Shown one piece after another: positions 1 to 9,545 of a stretch of 64,000 bases of DNA. Each line of letters opens with the position of its first letter. Position 1 is the stretch's first letter. The translations under genes were made by a program, and so were the position numbers. Source of the stretch: Bacteroidota bacterium (lineage in GTDB: Bacteria > Bacteroidota > Bacteroidia > AKYH767-A > 2013-40CM-41-45); NCBI GenBank assembly GCA_016711505.1, contig JADJSV010000003.1:124001-188000 (forward strand). The letters run 5' to 3'. The notes beneath the pieces were generated by a model that had not been told where the DNA came from, made no database searches, and saw only the letters and a list, made by a program, of their open reading frames with translations.

Positions 1-25
1 ACCCCTAATTTTCCCCTGCTGCATG

Positions 26-54
26 GCTATCCGCCGCGGCGGACAGCTTTTTTT
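26..54 (+). terminator. Rho-independent terminator of a gene left of the window
   Basis: A 10-bp stem (26-35 with 38-47, one A-C mismatch) around CCGCC/GGCGG has a two-base loop and is followed by seven T residues at 48-54. The T run lies on the plus strand, so it suits a rightward transcript entering from outside the window. A second small hairpin (57-63 with 66-72) follows. No gene is visible in 1-154. Confidence 0.5.
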
Positions 55-154
55 AAATAGTCAAATGACTATATTTAAAATGATAACTGTAACTCCATAA
101 ATGATGGTTATTTTATGAATCCGATGATCATTTATAATTCTTCACCTTTCACTT

Positions 155-1678
155 TTAGCTGACTAACACTTGACCCGTCATCTCCTTTGGAATTGGCAAT
201 TGCATCAGGTGAAGAATAGTAGGAGCGAGGTCAGCAAGTCGGCCGGATTTCAGATTTTTAAAATCTGAGCCAACCAGAAATAACGGAACAGGATTCGTTG
301 TATGTGCAGTATTCGGTGTTCCGTCATCATTGATCATAAAGTCTGCATTACCATGATCAGCAGTTATCAAAAACGTATAGCCCTGGCGTAATCCGGTTTC
401 GACGACTTTCTTCACACAACCATCCACAGTTTCAGCAGCAGTTACAACTGCGCTGAATACACCTGTATGTCCAACCATATCCGTATTCGCAAAATTCAGG
501 CAAACAAAATCTGTTTTACCTTCAGCAAGTTTTTCGCAGATAGCAGTTGTCATTTCCGGCGCACTCATTTGTGGTTGCAGATCATATGTTGCTACTTTAG
601 GCGAAGGGATCATGATTCTTGTTTCTCCAATGAAAGGCAGTTCTCTGCCGCCACTAAAAAAGAAAGTTACGTGCGGATATTTTTCTGTCTCGGCAACTCT
701 GATCTGAGTTTTATTATTATCCGCAAGAACTTCACCAAGTGTATTCACTAAATTATCTTTGTCAAAGATTATGTCGACATTTTTAAATGTGTCGTCATAA
801 TTCGACATCGTTACATACTTAAGATTTAACTTGTGCATATTTTGCTCATGAAAATCAGATTGAGTCAATACGGTAGTGATCTCCCTGCAACGATCTGTGC
901 GGAAGTTGAAACAGATCACTGCATCACCATCCTGAATTGTTGCAATGGGTTTTGAATCTGCACCTGCAATTATAATAGGTTTAATAAACTCATCAGTGAT
1001 GCCATCTGCATATGATGCTTTGATCGCTTCAGCAAAATCAGTTGTCGTGTGCCCGATTCCATTTACAAGAAGGTCGTAGGCGATCTTTATTCTTTCCCAA
1101 CGTTTGTCTCTGTCCATTGCATAATATCTGCCAATTATAGATGCAATCTTTCCTGTAGAATGTTTTAAATGCTCATTCAAATTATTCAGATAATTCAATC
1201 CGCCTTTTGGATCAGTATCTCTGCCATCAGTAAATGCGTGAATAAAGACATCAGTCAGTTTATTTTCTTGTGCTATATCACAAAGTGCTTCCAGGTGATT
1301 AATGTGAGAATGTACTCCTCCGTCAGAAACCAGTCCGATTAAATGAAGCTTCTTATGATTTGCTTTGCAATAATTAATTGCATTCAGAACAGCCGGATTT
1401 TGATGGAGACTTTTGTCGCGAATTGCAACATTTACTTTGACGAGATCCTGATAAACTACCCGCCCCGCGCCAATATTCAAATGTCCAACTTCGGAATTTC
1501 CCATTTGTCCATCGGGAAGTCCAACATCTTCACCACTCGTTCGCAACTCTGTATTCGGATATTTCGGATATAGTGAGTCTACAAATGGAGTATCAGCCTT
1601 GAAAATAGCGTTCGTATTATCCTTTCTCCCATGGCCCCAGCCGTCCATGATTATTAGTACTACTTTTGATGGATTCAT
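155..1678 (-). CDS. gpmI: 2,3-bisphosphoglycerate-independent phosphoglycerate mutase
   Basis: Cytoplasmic glycolytic and gluconeogenic enzyme that interconverts 3- and 2-phosphoglycerate using two Mn ions and a phosphoserine intermediate. At 507 residues it has the usual family length. The N-terminus carries the metal-binding LIIMDGWG, followed by GQMGNSEVGHLNIGAGR with the nucleophilic serine. The middle has the HSHINH and DGRDTDPKGG substrate loops, and the C-terminal half has TADHGNAD and NTAHTTNP for the second metal. The ATG at 1678 is preceded by TACCTTTG at 1683-1690, leaving almost no leader. It is a stand-alone gene, with the sensor kinase upstream on the same strand but separated by 132 bp. 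Confidence 0.97.
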   Translation of the reverse strand: MNPSKVVLIIMDGWGHGRKDNTNAIFKADTPFVDSLYPKYPNTELRTSGEDVGLPDGQMGNSEVGHLNIGAGRVVYQDLVKVNVAIRDKSLHQNPAVLNAINYCKANHKKLHLIGLVSDGGVHSHINHLEALCDIAQENKLTDVFIHAFTDGRDTDPKGGLNYLNNLNEHLKHSTGKIASIIGRYYAMDRDKRWERIKIAYDLLVNGIGHTTTDFAEAIKASYADGITDEFIKPIIIAGADSKPIATIQDGDAVICFNFRTDRCREITTVLTQSDFHEQNMHKLNLKYVTMSNYDDTFKNVDIIFDKDNLVNTLGEVLADNNKTQIRVAETEKYPHVTFFFSGGRELPFIGETRIMIPSPKVATYDLQPQMSAPEMTTAICEKLAEGKTDFVCLNFANTDMVGHTGVFSAVVTAAETVDGCVKKVVETGLRQGYTFLITADHGNADFMINDDGTPNTAHTTNPVPLFLVGSDFKNLKSGRLADLAPTILHLMQLPIPKEMTGQVLVS

Positions 1679-1682
1679 TGAG

Positions 1683-1690
1683 CAAAGGTA
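1683..1690 (-). promoter_or_regulatory. Bacteroidota -7 element (TACCTTTG) of gpmI
   Basis: TACCTTTG on the minus strand matches the Bacteroidota -7 consensus TAnnTTTG and ends only four bases before the gpmI ATG. Transcription would begin at or very near the start codon, so a leaderless mRNA is possible. No clear TTTG box is seen 19 bp upstream. Confidence 0.45.
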
Positions 1691-1810
1691 TGAGTTATTT
1701 ATACTTAATTCTTATACTTAAACTTAAACCTATGCTATTTTGCTTGTTTAAGTTTAGATGTAAGCGACAACAGGCTTAAGACCTTTACCACACTTGAAGA
1801 ATTCGTTAAT

Positions 1811-2776
1811 CTACCCCAATAGCGGCAGTTCTACTCTGAAGATCGACCCCGCAGGCTTGTTATCAAATACACTTATCTTTCCACTGTGTTCTTCGACAAT
1901 ATATTTTACTATAAATAATCCAAGTCCGGTCCCTTTAGTTCTTCGGGTTTCTTCATTGCCAATACGATAAAATTTTGTAAAAATATTTTGCTTTTCTGCA
2001 TCCGGAATGCCAACACCCTGATCGGCTATCAATAAATGAATCTTGTTTTCAGCACGTGTAATCGTAATTTCAAGCGGACTTTCTTTCGGTGAATATTTCC
2101 AGCCATTTTCTATCAGATTGGAAATAAGAATTGATAAAGCATTTTTATCGGCATGTACATATAAGCCTTCTTCAATATGTGATTCGATTTTTTCATGCCC
2201 GGGAATTTGCTGAAACTTCTGGATCATCAGCCGTAGCAAAGCTGAAATATTAATATCTTCTTTTGAAAATGAATAACCCTTGTGATCGATCAGATTTGCC
2301 ATCAATGCATTTTCAACAAGGTTATTCAACCGGTCTGTATCTCCAATGGCGCTATTGATAAATGAGATCTCTTTCTTCTTATCGAGATCGTGCCGTAAAA
2401 GTGTCTGAAGATATAGCTTGATGGATGCTAAAGGTGATTTAAATTCATGCGTGATCGAAAGCAGAAAGTTTTTTTGCTGCCGGGCAAGAGCCATTTCTTT
2501 TTTATAGATCTTCAGCATAACTGAAGTTCCCCAGATCAATAGTGAAAGAAATACAATTCCTTCGCCAATCACCATCCATCTTCTGTTTCCGATCTTTTTT
2601 TCTAATGCAACTGTTGCACCTTCTCTTTGTTCCGGAGTAAGAACAAGTAGACCGACGTTTTCAATTCTGTGTTTGTAGACTTCGTCGTTAAGCGAAACCA
2701 ATAAATATGCCCACCAACAGAATTGGAAGAGAATGTAAAATGCTAAGAGGTAAAGGATGATGACCGGTCGTTTCAC
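1811..2776 (-). CDS. Membrane sensor histidine kinase (orphan)
   Basis: Inner-membrane two-component sensor of 321 residues. Two membrane segments (about residues 5-28 and 70-90) enclose a short periplasmic stretch of about 40 residues, so the sensed signal is small or membrane-borne. The H-box HEFKSPLASIK holds the phosphorylated histidine. It is followed by the N-box (NLIENGWKYS), the G1 box (DQGVGIPD) and the G2 box (GTGLGLFIV) of the HATPase_c domain. The start is GTG; TATCTTAG just upstream resembles a -7 element. No response-regulator gene adjoins it, so the partner is unknown. It lies 85 bp downstream of the PKD protein gene on the same strand. Confidence 0.92.
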   Translation of the reverse strand: MKRPVIILYLLAFYILFQFCWWAYLLVSLNDEVYKHRIENVGLLVLTPEQREGATVALEKKIGNRRWMVIGEGIVFLSLLIWGTSVMLKIYKKEMALARQQKNFLLSITHEFKSPLASIKLYLQTLLRHDLDKKKEISFINSAIGDTDRLNNLVENALMANLIDHKGYSFSKEDINISALLRLMIQKFQQIPGHEKIESHIEEGLYVHADKNALSILISNLIENGWKYSPKESPLEITITRAENKIHLLIADQGVGIPDAEKQNIFTKFYRIGNEETRRTKGTGLGLFIVKYIVEEHSGKISVFDNKPAGSIFRVELPLLG

Positions 2777-2861
2777 ACGGCTAAGATAGGACTACAATTC
2801 GGATTTAGAAATGGAAATTTAGTTAGATGGTTTCAGGTTGTATCCTGTAAACAATATTTAA

Positions 2862-5800
2862 CTATTCCTGATAGTCATACCTGAACGTCTCGCCATCCAC
2901 TTGTTTCAGGATCTGCCAGTGCCCATTCGCGTCGAGCTTTTCAAGGATATAATATTCTACACCTTGTGGCCAGCCTTTATAAGGTGTCCAGTTTAAATGA
3001 ACTTGTCGAAGTTCGTCCATGGTTCCTTTTAAGACGATCGTTGATGTATGTCCACTAAGATCTTCGTCGATGTTGCATGTATTTATAACTAAAATTTTAT
3101 AGTAATAGTTTGTTGTTTGTACATCAACATTGTAATCCATAAAATCAGTTTGCACAGATGGAACTGATGTCAGATATCTGAAATTAGTATTGTCTGTCGA
3201 ACGATAAATATCGAATTGAGCAACTTGCTCAGGATGTACCAATGGTTGTGTCCATTCTGTCAGGACTGTCTGATTGTCGACTACAGTTGACCGGACTACG
3301 TCTACGATCTGATTCTCCAGTGTGTTCAATGGATAGGTCTGAGATGTATCACTCCATGATGTATAACTTGTTCCGCAAAGGTCTGTTGCAATTACTTTAT
3401 AACGGTACGGCACAGGACAAATGAATGTTGAATCAAGGTATGATAATTTATTTCCAGGTACCGTTGCAAGATACATGAATGGTTCTCCAGGAGATGATCT
3501 GTATAGTTGATACGTACTCACAGGACAACCTGAATAAGCCGTCCAGTCTACAGCTATATTTGTTCCCGATCTTTGAGATGAAATGTTTACGGTAGTATGT
3601 GCAGTAAGTTGATCCAATGGAATAGTGTATCCGCAAATATCAATAGCCTGAACTTTGTAAGTGTAGGATTTGCTTAGTGTTGTTAAACCTGAATCAATAT
3701 AACTGGAAGTTAATTCAAAATTTGTATTCTGAATATTGGTCTCAGTATAAATGGCATTATAGTTTGCTGAGTAATCATCCTTGCGATATACAATATAAGC
3801 TGCAAGATCAATTGCAGGATTGTTCTCCCAGATTATTTCGACTCTGTGATCATCGACTACTGATACACTGTAGATCTTTGTTTCATTTGGAGGAATTGTA
3901 TCCAGCACATGAATTAATGCCGAAAAGTTCTGTTGCTGCGAACAGCCATTTGAATTGGTTACCGACAATGAAACTGAATAGTAGCCGGGTTGTGTATAGA
4001 TCGCAGATGGATTTGCTTGAGTTGATGTCTGCCCGTTTCCGAAATCCCAGAAATAACCCGCACCTGTTGTGTTCGATGTGCTGTTAAGGAAATTGACATT
4101 GAATGGAGCGCATCCTGTATTTGAAGATGCTGTGAAGTTGACATTTGGAGTAGCTAAAACCTCAATTGGTTGTTGAAATGTTGCTGTATCCGTGCATCCA
4201 AAATTATTTGTTGCTATTAATCTTACATCAAATGTTCCTGCTTGATTATATTGATGAACTACATTGGTTTGTGTTGAAGTTGTGCCGTCACCAAGTATCC
4301 ATAGGCTGGAGTTAAATCCTGTTGACTGATTTATAAATGTTCCTATAAAAGGAGCACAGCCTGTCAGAGATGATGTACTGATCGCTGCTATCGGACTTGG
4401 ATGAATGGTTACAGGTTGAGGAAACTGATAATAAGAACTGCAACCCGCAGTATCCCACGTTACAAGCGAAATAGTAAATGTTCCTGAGTCAGGAAAGATA
4501 TGACTTGCATTAGTTGTGATCTCTGAATTTCCATCTCCGAAATTCCAGTTCCATGAAGCTGCATTTGTTGAGTGGTCAGTGAAGTCTACAACAAATGGTG
4601 CACAACCTGTTAACGGTGTTGTTGTAAAATCTGTTATCGGACCCAATACCTGAATATATTCCTGTCGAGTAATTGTATCACTGCAGCCTAAATTGCTTTG
4701 TGCAATGAGCGATACAGTGTAATTACCGGGAGTGTTATAGATATGTGATGGATTGCTGTTTGTAGAAGTTGTTCCGTCACCAAAATCCCAAAGATACATA
4801 TCTGCATCTACTGAAAGATCTGTGAAATTCACTACTGAAGGTGCACAAGAAGTAGGGTCAGTACTCAGGAAACCTGCTACCGGCTGCCGGACTTTTATCA
4901 AAGCGGGCATTCTCAATGTATCATTACAATTTGTGTAGATAGATGATACAACAAGTTGTACATCATACACACCCGGATTTGCATATGAATGCAATGGCGA
5001 AGGGTCGGTACTTGTAGTTCCGTCACCGAAATCCCAATAGAAACTTGTCGCAACTACTGTTGATCGGTTTGTGAATTGAACACTCATCGGAAAACATCCT
5101 GAGTCTGCTGATGTTGTAAAGTCTGCTTTAAAAGCCGGGAACGAATTTGAAAGAGCTGTGTCAGTACATCCATTAATATCTGTCATCACCAGATAAGGAT
5201 AACTCGCAGGATAGTCAATATATGTATGAGTAGGATTCTGAATTGTGGATGTATCTCCATCTCCAAAGTACCAGTGCCATTCGACAGGGTTCACACTTAA
5301 ATCCGTAAAGACTGCATTACTGGGAAAACAGATCTGATTTGTTGTATATACAAAATCTGCATGTGCTGTATCTACACGTACATATTGAGCTTCAAATTTT
5401 CTGCTGACACATGATCCGCTATAAACGGTCAGGCTAACATCATAAACTCCTGCATCAGAATATGTGTGCATTGGTTCTTCCAGTGAAGAAATATTTCCAT
5501 CACCAAAATCCCAGAGATACATCTGTGCATTCTGCGAATTGTTTACATATTGAATATTAATTTCATTACAACCGTTTCGATTCGTTGTTGTTGTAAAATC
5601 TGCAATCGGTAAATTTACCGTTATGCCGGGATTAACATTGAAAACCTGTTCGCAACCTGCATTGTCTGTTACAGTTAATGTTACATTAAAAACTCCTTCT
5701 TCCGTATAAACATGCGATGGTGTGGGCAGTGTACTGGTAGTACTATCTCCAAAGTCCCAAAGGTATGCCGCATAGTTTTGCAAACTTGTAAAGAAATGAA

Positions 5801-8654
5801 CTGTATCCAATCCACAGATCTCTGTTTCGCTTGCAAGCAATGGACTTATAAAATTAGAATAAATACTTCTGCTGATACTACTGCTACATCCACTTGTATC
5901 CGTCACTGTTTGTGTGATAATATAATTTGGTGTTGTAGTAGAATAGGAGTGAACCGGATTTTGAACGGTAGATGTTGTTCCATCACCAAGTTGCCAGAAC
6001 CATGTTGCTGCATTTTTTGATGTGTCAATTAATGTGATTTGACTTCCGGTACAGGATGTGTTTTGTAAAATAGAAAATCCTGCTTCAGGTCCGGACACAC
6101 GGACTATACTATCCATTGTGATCGTCTGAACTATACCTATTGTATCCTGAACTGTAACAGACACATTATAAATTCCCGGAACTGAATACATATGAGAAGG
6201 GAACTGTTGTGTTGAACCTGTTCCATCACCGAAGTCCCAGTCCCACGAAATTGCGCCCGGAATCATATTTGTGAATTGAACATTCAACGGCGCACAACCA
6301 CTCTGCACTACAGGAAGACCCGGATTTCCTCCATCTATTGGAGTAATGTCCGGTGTTCCAAAATCAAATGGTGGTGGATCATAAAATAATGTACATACAC
6401 CGTTCGAAATTGTAAGAGTGACATTATACGTTCCTGGGTTCTGATAAACGTGCAATGGATTCTGTAAAGTTGATGTTCCGCCATCTCCAAAATCCCATAC
6501 CCAGGAAGTTGCTCCCAATGAGTTTGCATAAAACTGTACCGGATTAGGGAAGATCGTATCTAATGGAACGCCATAGAAGTTTGCTCCGAAAGGCTGAAAG
6601 TAAACACTGTTACTTTGCATTGTAGTATATGAACAACCATCTGCTGTTGTAATTGTGAGTGATACGCTATGATATCCGCCAATTCCAAAAGTATGGTCAG
6701 GGTGTTGTAATGTTGATGTTGTGCCGTCACCAAAATCCCAGAGCCACGATACAGCATTTAATGAAGTGTCCTGAAAGTTTGCAATATAAGGTGGACATGT
6801 ACTTGCAGTATGAGTAAAACCTGCATACCCACCCTGAACTTCGAATGAACTGAAGTTGTTTATTTGTTGCGAACAACCGCCGGCAGCAGATGTCGTTGTT
6901 AATGATACTGTATAAAATCCGGGAATAGAATAGGAGTGAACGGGGTTTTGTAACGTTGAGGTTGTACCATCTCCAAAATCCCAAAGCCAGCTATTTGCGC
7001 CAACTGTAGCATCCGTAAATTGTGTTGTTAATGGACCACAACCAACAGTTGTTGGTGGCGGAATGTAATTCGCTGCAGGATTTGCAGTCTGAATATAATT
7101 TGTCTTGATAAGAGTATCAACACAACCCAATGCATCGATGATCACAAGTGAAACATCAAAATTTCCTGCAGTGGTATATGTGTGCGTTGGATTAGCTTGT
7201 GTAGATGTTGTTCCATCACCAAAATCCCAGTGATAGGTTAATCCGCTTACAGGCGATAAAGAATTAAATGTTGTTGTAAGAGGCGGACAACCTACTCGCG
7301 GACTTGCATTGAAAATTGCCTCTGATGATGTTACTGTAATTATATCATGATAGATCATGCTTCTGGTGCAACCGGTAGGTCCCCAGCATTTCAGCACGAC
7401 GCTAAATGTTCCGTTGTTAGTGTACGTATGACTTGGATTTGTGGAAGTACTTGTTGTACCATCACCAAATGTCCATAGACATGAAACGTAATTTGTAGAT
7501 GTATTTGTGAATTGAACAGTAAGTGGTGAACATCCTACTGTATTTACATAAGAAAAACTTACCGAAGGTTTTACACCTGCAGTAATGTAGTTTGATTTGA
7601 ATACTGTATCTGCACAACCTGAATTGGTTGTTACAATAAGAAATACTGAATATGTTCCGCCTATTGCATATGTATGCGAAGGATTGGTTAGAATAGATGT
7701 CGTACCATCCCCAAAATCCCAGTAACTTGATGCTACATTGGCATTCGTATTAGTAAACTGAACTGCTAAGGGTGCACAACCACTGTCAATATTTGAAGTA
7801 AAATTTGCCCAGTTGTTTAATCCAACACTAATTGCTGTTGGACTGTCAGTGGTGTCTTTACATCCAAATGAGTTTGTAACGATAACCGACACATTGTAAT
7901 TTCCGGGACCACCATATGTATGCGTTGGATTTTGCTGACTGGAAGTTTGTCCGTCACCAAAAGACCACAGCCATGATGTAGCACTGGTAGCACTATTTGA
8001 AAACTGGAAAACCGTTGCCGGATCACAACTCGCTGTAACGGTTGATGTGATCGTGGGACTTGGTTTCGGATAAATAGTAATATAAGTATTTCTGATCTTC
8101 ACATCCTGACATCCGAAGGCATTTGTCGCTATTAATGTAATAGTGAAACTTCCCTGCAAAGTGTAAGAATGTTGTGGATTCGGTAAAGTTGACGTCGTTC
8201 CATCACCAAAATCCCATAGATAAGTGGAAGCGCCAACGGAACTGTTATTGAATGAAAAGTTATTTCCGTCAAGACACGTTGCTAATACCGGCGAACTGAA
8301 GTCTGCAGTAGGCTTTCCGACTACAGTAATGTAGTTTACCATTACCACTGAATCCGCATTTCCGCTGCCATCGAAAGCAATTAACTTTACCGTGTATGAT
8401 CCCGGTGAAGTGTAAAGGTTTGCAGGATTAGCAAGGGTAGAAGTATTACCGTTACCCATATCCCAGAAATAAGAAACTGCACCTGTGGATGTACTTGTAA
8501 ATTGTACATTCAATGGGGTACAGCCTATTTGCTGATCAGAAGTAAAAGATGCTGAAGGAGCAGCCTGAACTATATTAAAGCACAGTATCAGGACTGCAAG
8601 AAGCAGTCCTGGTGCTTTTATATAATTAAGATCATTCAGCGTTTTGGTTTTCAT
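2862..8654 (-). CDS. Giant secreted PKD-repeat protein with C-terminal Fn3-like domains, sorting domain missing
   Basis: Predicted surface or extracellular protein of about 1930 residues. A hydrophobic signal peptide (about residues 10-32) is followed by 19 PKD beta-sandwich repeats. Each carries a WDFGDG-type core (variants include WDMGNG, WSFGDG and WQLGDG), mostly followed by TSTxxNPxHxY. From about residue 1590 there are three or four fibronectin-like segments. Proteins of this design normally end in a gliding-motility-associated or T9SS C-terminal domain, but this one stops right after an Fn3-like strand (RYDYQE). I chose the ATG at 8654; a TTG six codons earlier also opens the frame. 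PKD arrays usually serve adhesion or carbohydrate binding, but the ligand here cannot be told. Confidence 0.88.
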   Translation of the reverse strand: MKTKTLNDLNYIKAPGLLLAVLILCFNIVQAAPSASFTSDQQIGCTPLNVQFTSTSTGAVSYFWDMGNGNTSTLANPANLYTSPGSYTVKLIAFDGSGNADSVVMVNYITVVGKPTADFSSPVLATCLDGNNFSFNNSSVGASTYLWDFGDGTTSTLPNPQHSYTLQGSFTITLIATNAFGCQDVKIRNTYITIYPKPSPTITSTVTASCDPATVFQFSNSATSATSWLWSFGDGQTSSQQNPTHTYGGPGNYNVSVIVTNSFGCKDTTDSPTAISVGLNNWANFTSNIDSGCAPLAVQFTNTNANVASSYWDFGDGTTSILTNPSHTYAIGGTYSVFLIVTTNSGCADTVFKSNYITAGVKPSVSFSYVNTVGCSPLTVQFTNTSTNYVSCLWTFGDGTTSTSTNPSHTYTNNGTFSVVLKCWGPTGCTRSMIYHDIITVTSSEAIFNASPRVGCPPLTTTFNSLSPVSGLTYHWDFGDGTTSTQANPTHTYTTAGNFDVSLVIIDALGCVDTLIKTNYIQTANPAANYIPPPTTVGCGPLTTQFTDATVGANSWLWDFGDGTTSTLQNPVHSYSIPGFYTVSLTTTSAAGGCSQQINNFSSFEVQGGYAGFTHTASTCPPYIANFQDTSLNAVSWLWDFGDGTTSTLQHPDHTFGIGGYHSVSLTITTADGCSYTTMQSNSVYFQPFGANFYGVPLDTIFPNPVQFYANSLGATSWVWDFGDGGTSTLQNPLHVYQNPGTYNVTLTISNGVCTLFYDPPPFDFGTPDITPIDGGNPGLPVVQSGCAPLNVQFTNMIPGAISWDWDFGDGTGSTQQFPSHMYSVPGIYNVSVTVQDTIGIVQTITMDSIVRVSGPEAGFSILQNTSCTGSQITLIDTSKNAATWFWQLGDGTTSTVQNPVHSYSTTTPNYIITQTVTDTSGCSSSISRSIYSNFISPLLASETEICGLDTVHFFTSLQNYAAYLWDFGDSTTSTLPTPSHVYTEEGVFNVTLTVTDNAGCEQVFNVNPGITVNLPIADFTTTTNRNGCNEINIQYVNNSQNAQMYLWDFGDGNISSLEEPMHTYSDAGVYDVSLTVYSGSCVSRKFEAQYVRVDTAHADFVYTTNQICFPSNAVFTDLSVNPVEWHWYFGDGDTSTIQNPTHTYIDYPASYPYLVMTDINGCTDTALSNSFPAFKADFTTSADSGCFPMSVQFTNRSTVVATSFYWDFGDGTTSTDPSPLHSYANPGVYDVQLVVSSIYTNCNDTLRMPALIKVRQPVAGFLSTDPTSCAPSVVNFTDLSVDADMYLWDFGDGTTSTNSNPSHIYNTPGNYTVSLIAQSNLGCSDTITRQEYIQVLGPITDFTTTPLTGCAPFVVDFTDHSTNAASWNWNFGDGNSEITTNASHIFPDSGTFTISLVTWDTAGCSSYYQFPQPVTIHPSPIAAISTSSLTGCAPFIGTFINQSTGFNSSLWILGDGTTSTQTNVVHQYNQAGTFDVRLIATNNFGCTDTATFQQPIEVLATPNVNFTASSNTGCAPFNVNFLNSTSNTTGAGYFWDFGNGQTSTQANPSAIYTQPGYYSVSLSVTNSNGCSQQQNFSALIHVLDTIPPNETKIYSVSVVDDHRVEIIWENNPAIDLAAYIVYRKDDYSANYNAIYTETNIQNTNFELTSSYIDSGLTTLSKSYTYKVQAIDICGYTIPLDQLTAHTTVNISSQRSGTNIAVDWTAYSGCPVSTYQLYRSSPGEPFMYLATVPGNKLSYLDSTFICPVPYRYKVIATDLCGTSYTSWSDTSQTYPLNTLENQIVDVVRSTVVDNQTVLTEWTQPLVHPEQVAQFDIYRSTDNTNFRYLTSVPSVQTDFMDYNVDVQTTNYYYKILVINTCNIDEDLSGHTSTIVLKGTMDELRQVHLNWTPYKGWPQGVEYYILEKLDANGHWQILKQVDGETFRYDYQE

Positions 8655-8720
8655 TGGTTTTTTGAGAGTCAATAAAGGATGATTGTCTTACCGTAACGAC
8701 AAGCATGAGTGGTCTGGTAA

Positions 8721-9254
8721 TTATTTAACCTGAACCATTCTTGTTGACTTGTCAATAAACAATGGGCTTGTTTCAGGCGACATAACAGATTTTGGATCTG
8801 CTTGCGCAACAAGTTTACCTTCGTTGTCGATCTGCTTGATACGATAGTGAGTAATTCCTGTAACAGGTTTAGTATCTACCCAGCTGTAAAGCAATTCAAG
8901 TGGAGAACCGATACCTTCTTTCAAACCAACCGGCTCATATTCTGTTCCGTCAATTGATCGCTCAATTACATAGATACAGTCATCTGAAGATGGTTTTGAT
9001 ACCCAATTCATATAAACCTTACCCGAATTGAAAACGATGTTTTCTTTTACGAACTCAAGTTTACCTGTTGGTTTTGTTGCTTTAGCCGGTTCCTGCGCGA
9101 ATGTGCTCATTGCTGCAAATACCAATACATAAAGGATCACCAGCTCTAAAGCATAAGTGAATAATTTGTGCGAAGCTGCTCTGTTGCGAATTGCTTTAAT
9201 TGCTCCAATTGGCTGAACTGCATCTTCTCTTTTAGCGATAATTGTTTTCATCAT
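8721..9254 (-). CDS. Unknown membrane-anchored or exported protein with an Fn3-like segment
   Basis: A 177-residue protein of unknown function, 48 bp or so upstream of the PKD gene on the same strand and probably co-transcribed with it. A charged N-terminus of about 33 residues precedes one hydrophobic segment (about 34-53, ending in FAQE), which could be a late signal peptide or an anchor. The rest resembles the Fn3-like strand pattern often found just before T9SS sorting domains in Bacteroidota (YVIERSIDGTEYEPVG and HYRIKQIDNEGK), but no sorting domain follows. The protein ends about 25 residues later. It starts with tandem ATG codons at 9254 and 9251. Confidence 0.7.
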   Translation of the reverse strand: MMKTIIAKREDAVQPIGAIKAIRNRAASHKLFTYALELVILYVLVFAAMSTFAQEPAKATKPTGKLEFVKENIVFNSGKVYMNWVSKPSSDDCIYVIERSIDGTEYEPVGLKEGIGSPLELLYSWVDTKPVTGITHYRIKQIDNEGKLVAQADPKSVMSPETSPLFIDKSTRMVQVK

Positions 9255-9545
9255 AAATGGTTTTTGATCTTATGACAATATATACTAATAGAGGTGCCTC
9301 TTGTTTTTAGAATCTGATAGCCTTCTTACAACTGTAAGATTTCATGCTTTTTTATCAAAAAATATTTTTGTTAAAGCGAAGAATTTTTAAATAGGTAAAA
9401 GCTGTTTTTAAAGCAAAAACAAAGAATATTGCTTAAAAAGATCATGTATGTAGTAGAAACTGTGAAAAAACAACAAAATGTATCTAAATAGATTTTCTCG
9501 CCGTTAAACCCTTCATAAAATCAATCATAAACTGCCCCGATAATT
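9255..9545. other. AT-rich divergent intergenic region
   Basis: This 291-bp spacer separates two divergent genes and must hold both promoters. I see only a small palindrome (CTTACA-AC-TGTAAG near 9326) and poly-A/T tracts. No unambiguous TAnnTTTG box, RNA gene or convincing ORF is present. Confidence 0.5.

Noticed and set aside
3242..8026. Several 60-136 codon ORFs inside the PKD gene on both strands
   Set aside because: They are frame shadows of the repetitive coding sequence, with no start signals or family resemblance.
9448..9495. A 15-codon frame starting ATGTATGTAGTAG
   Set aside because: Too short, with no conserved motif or operon context.
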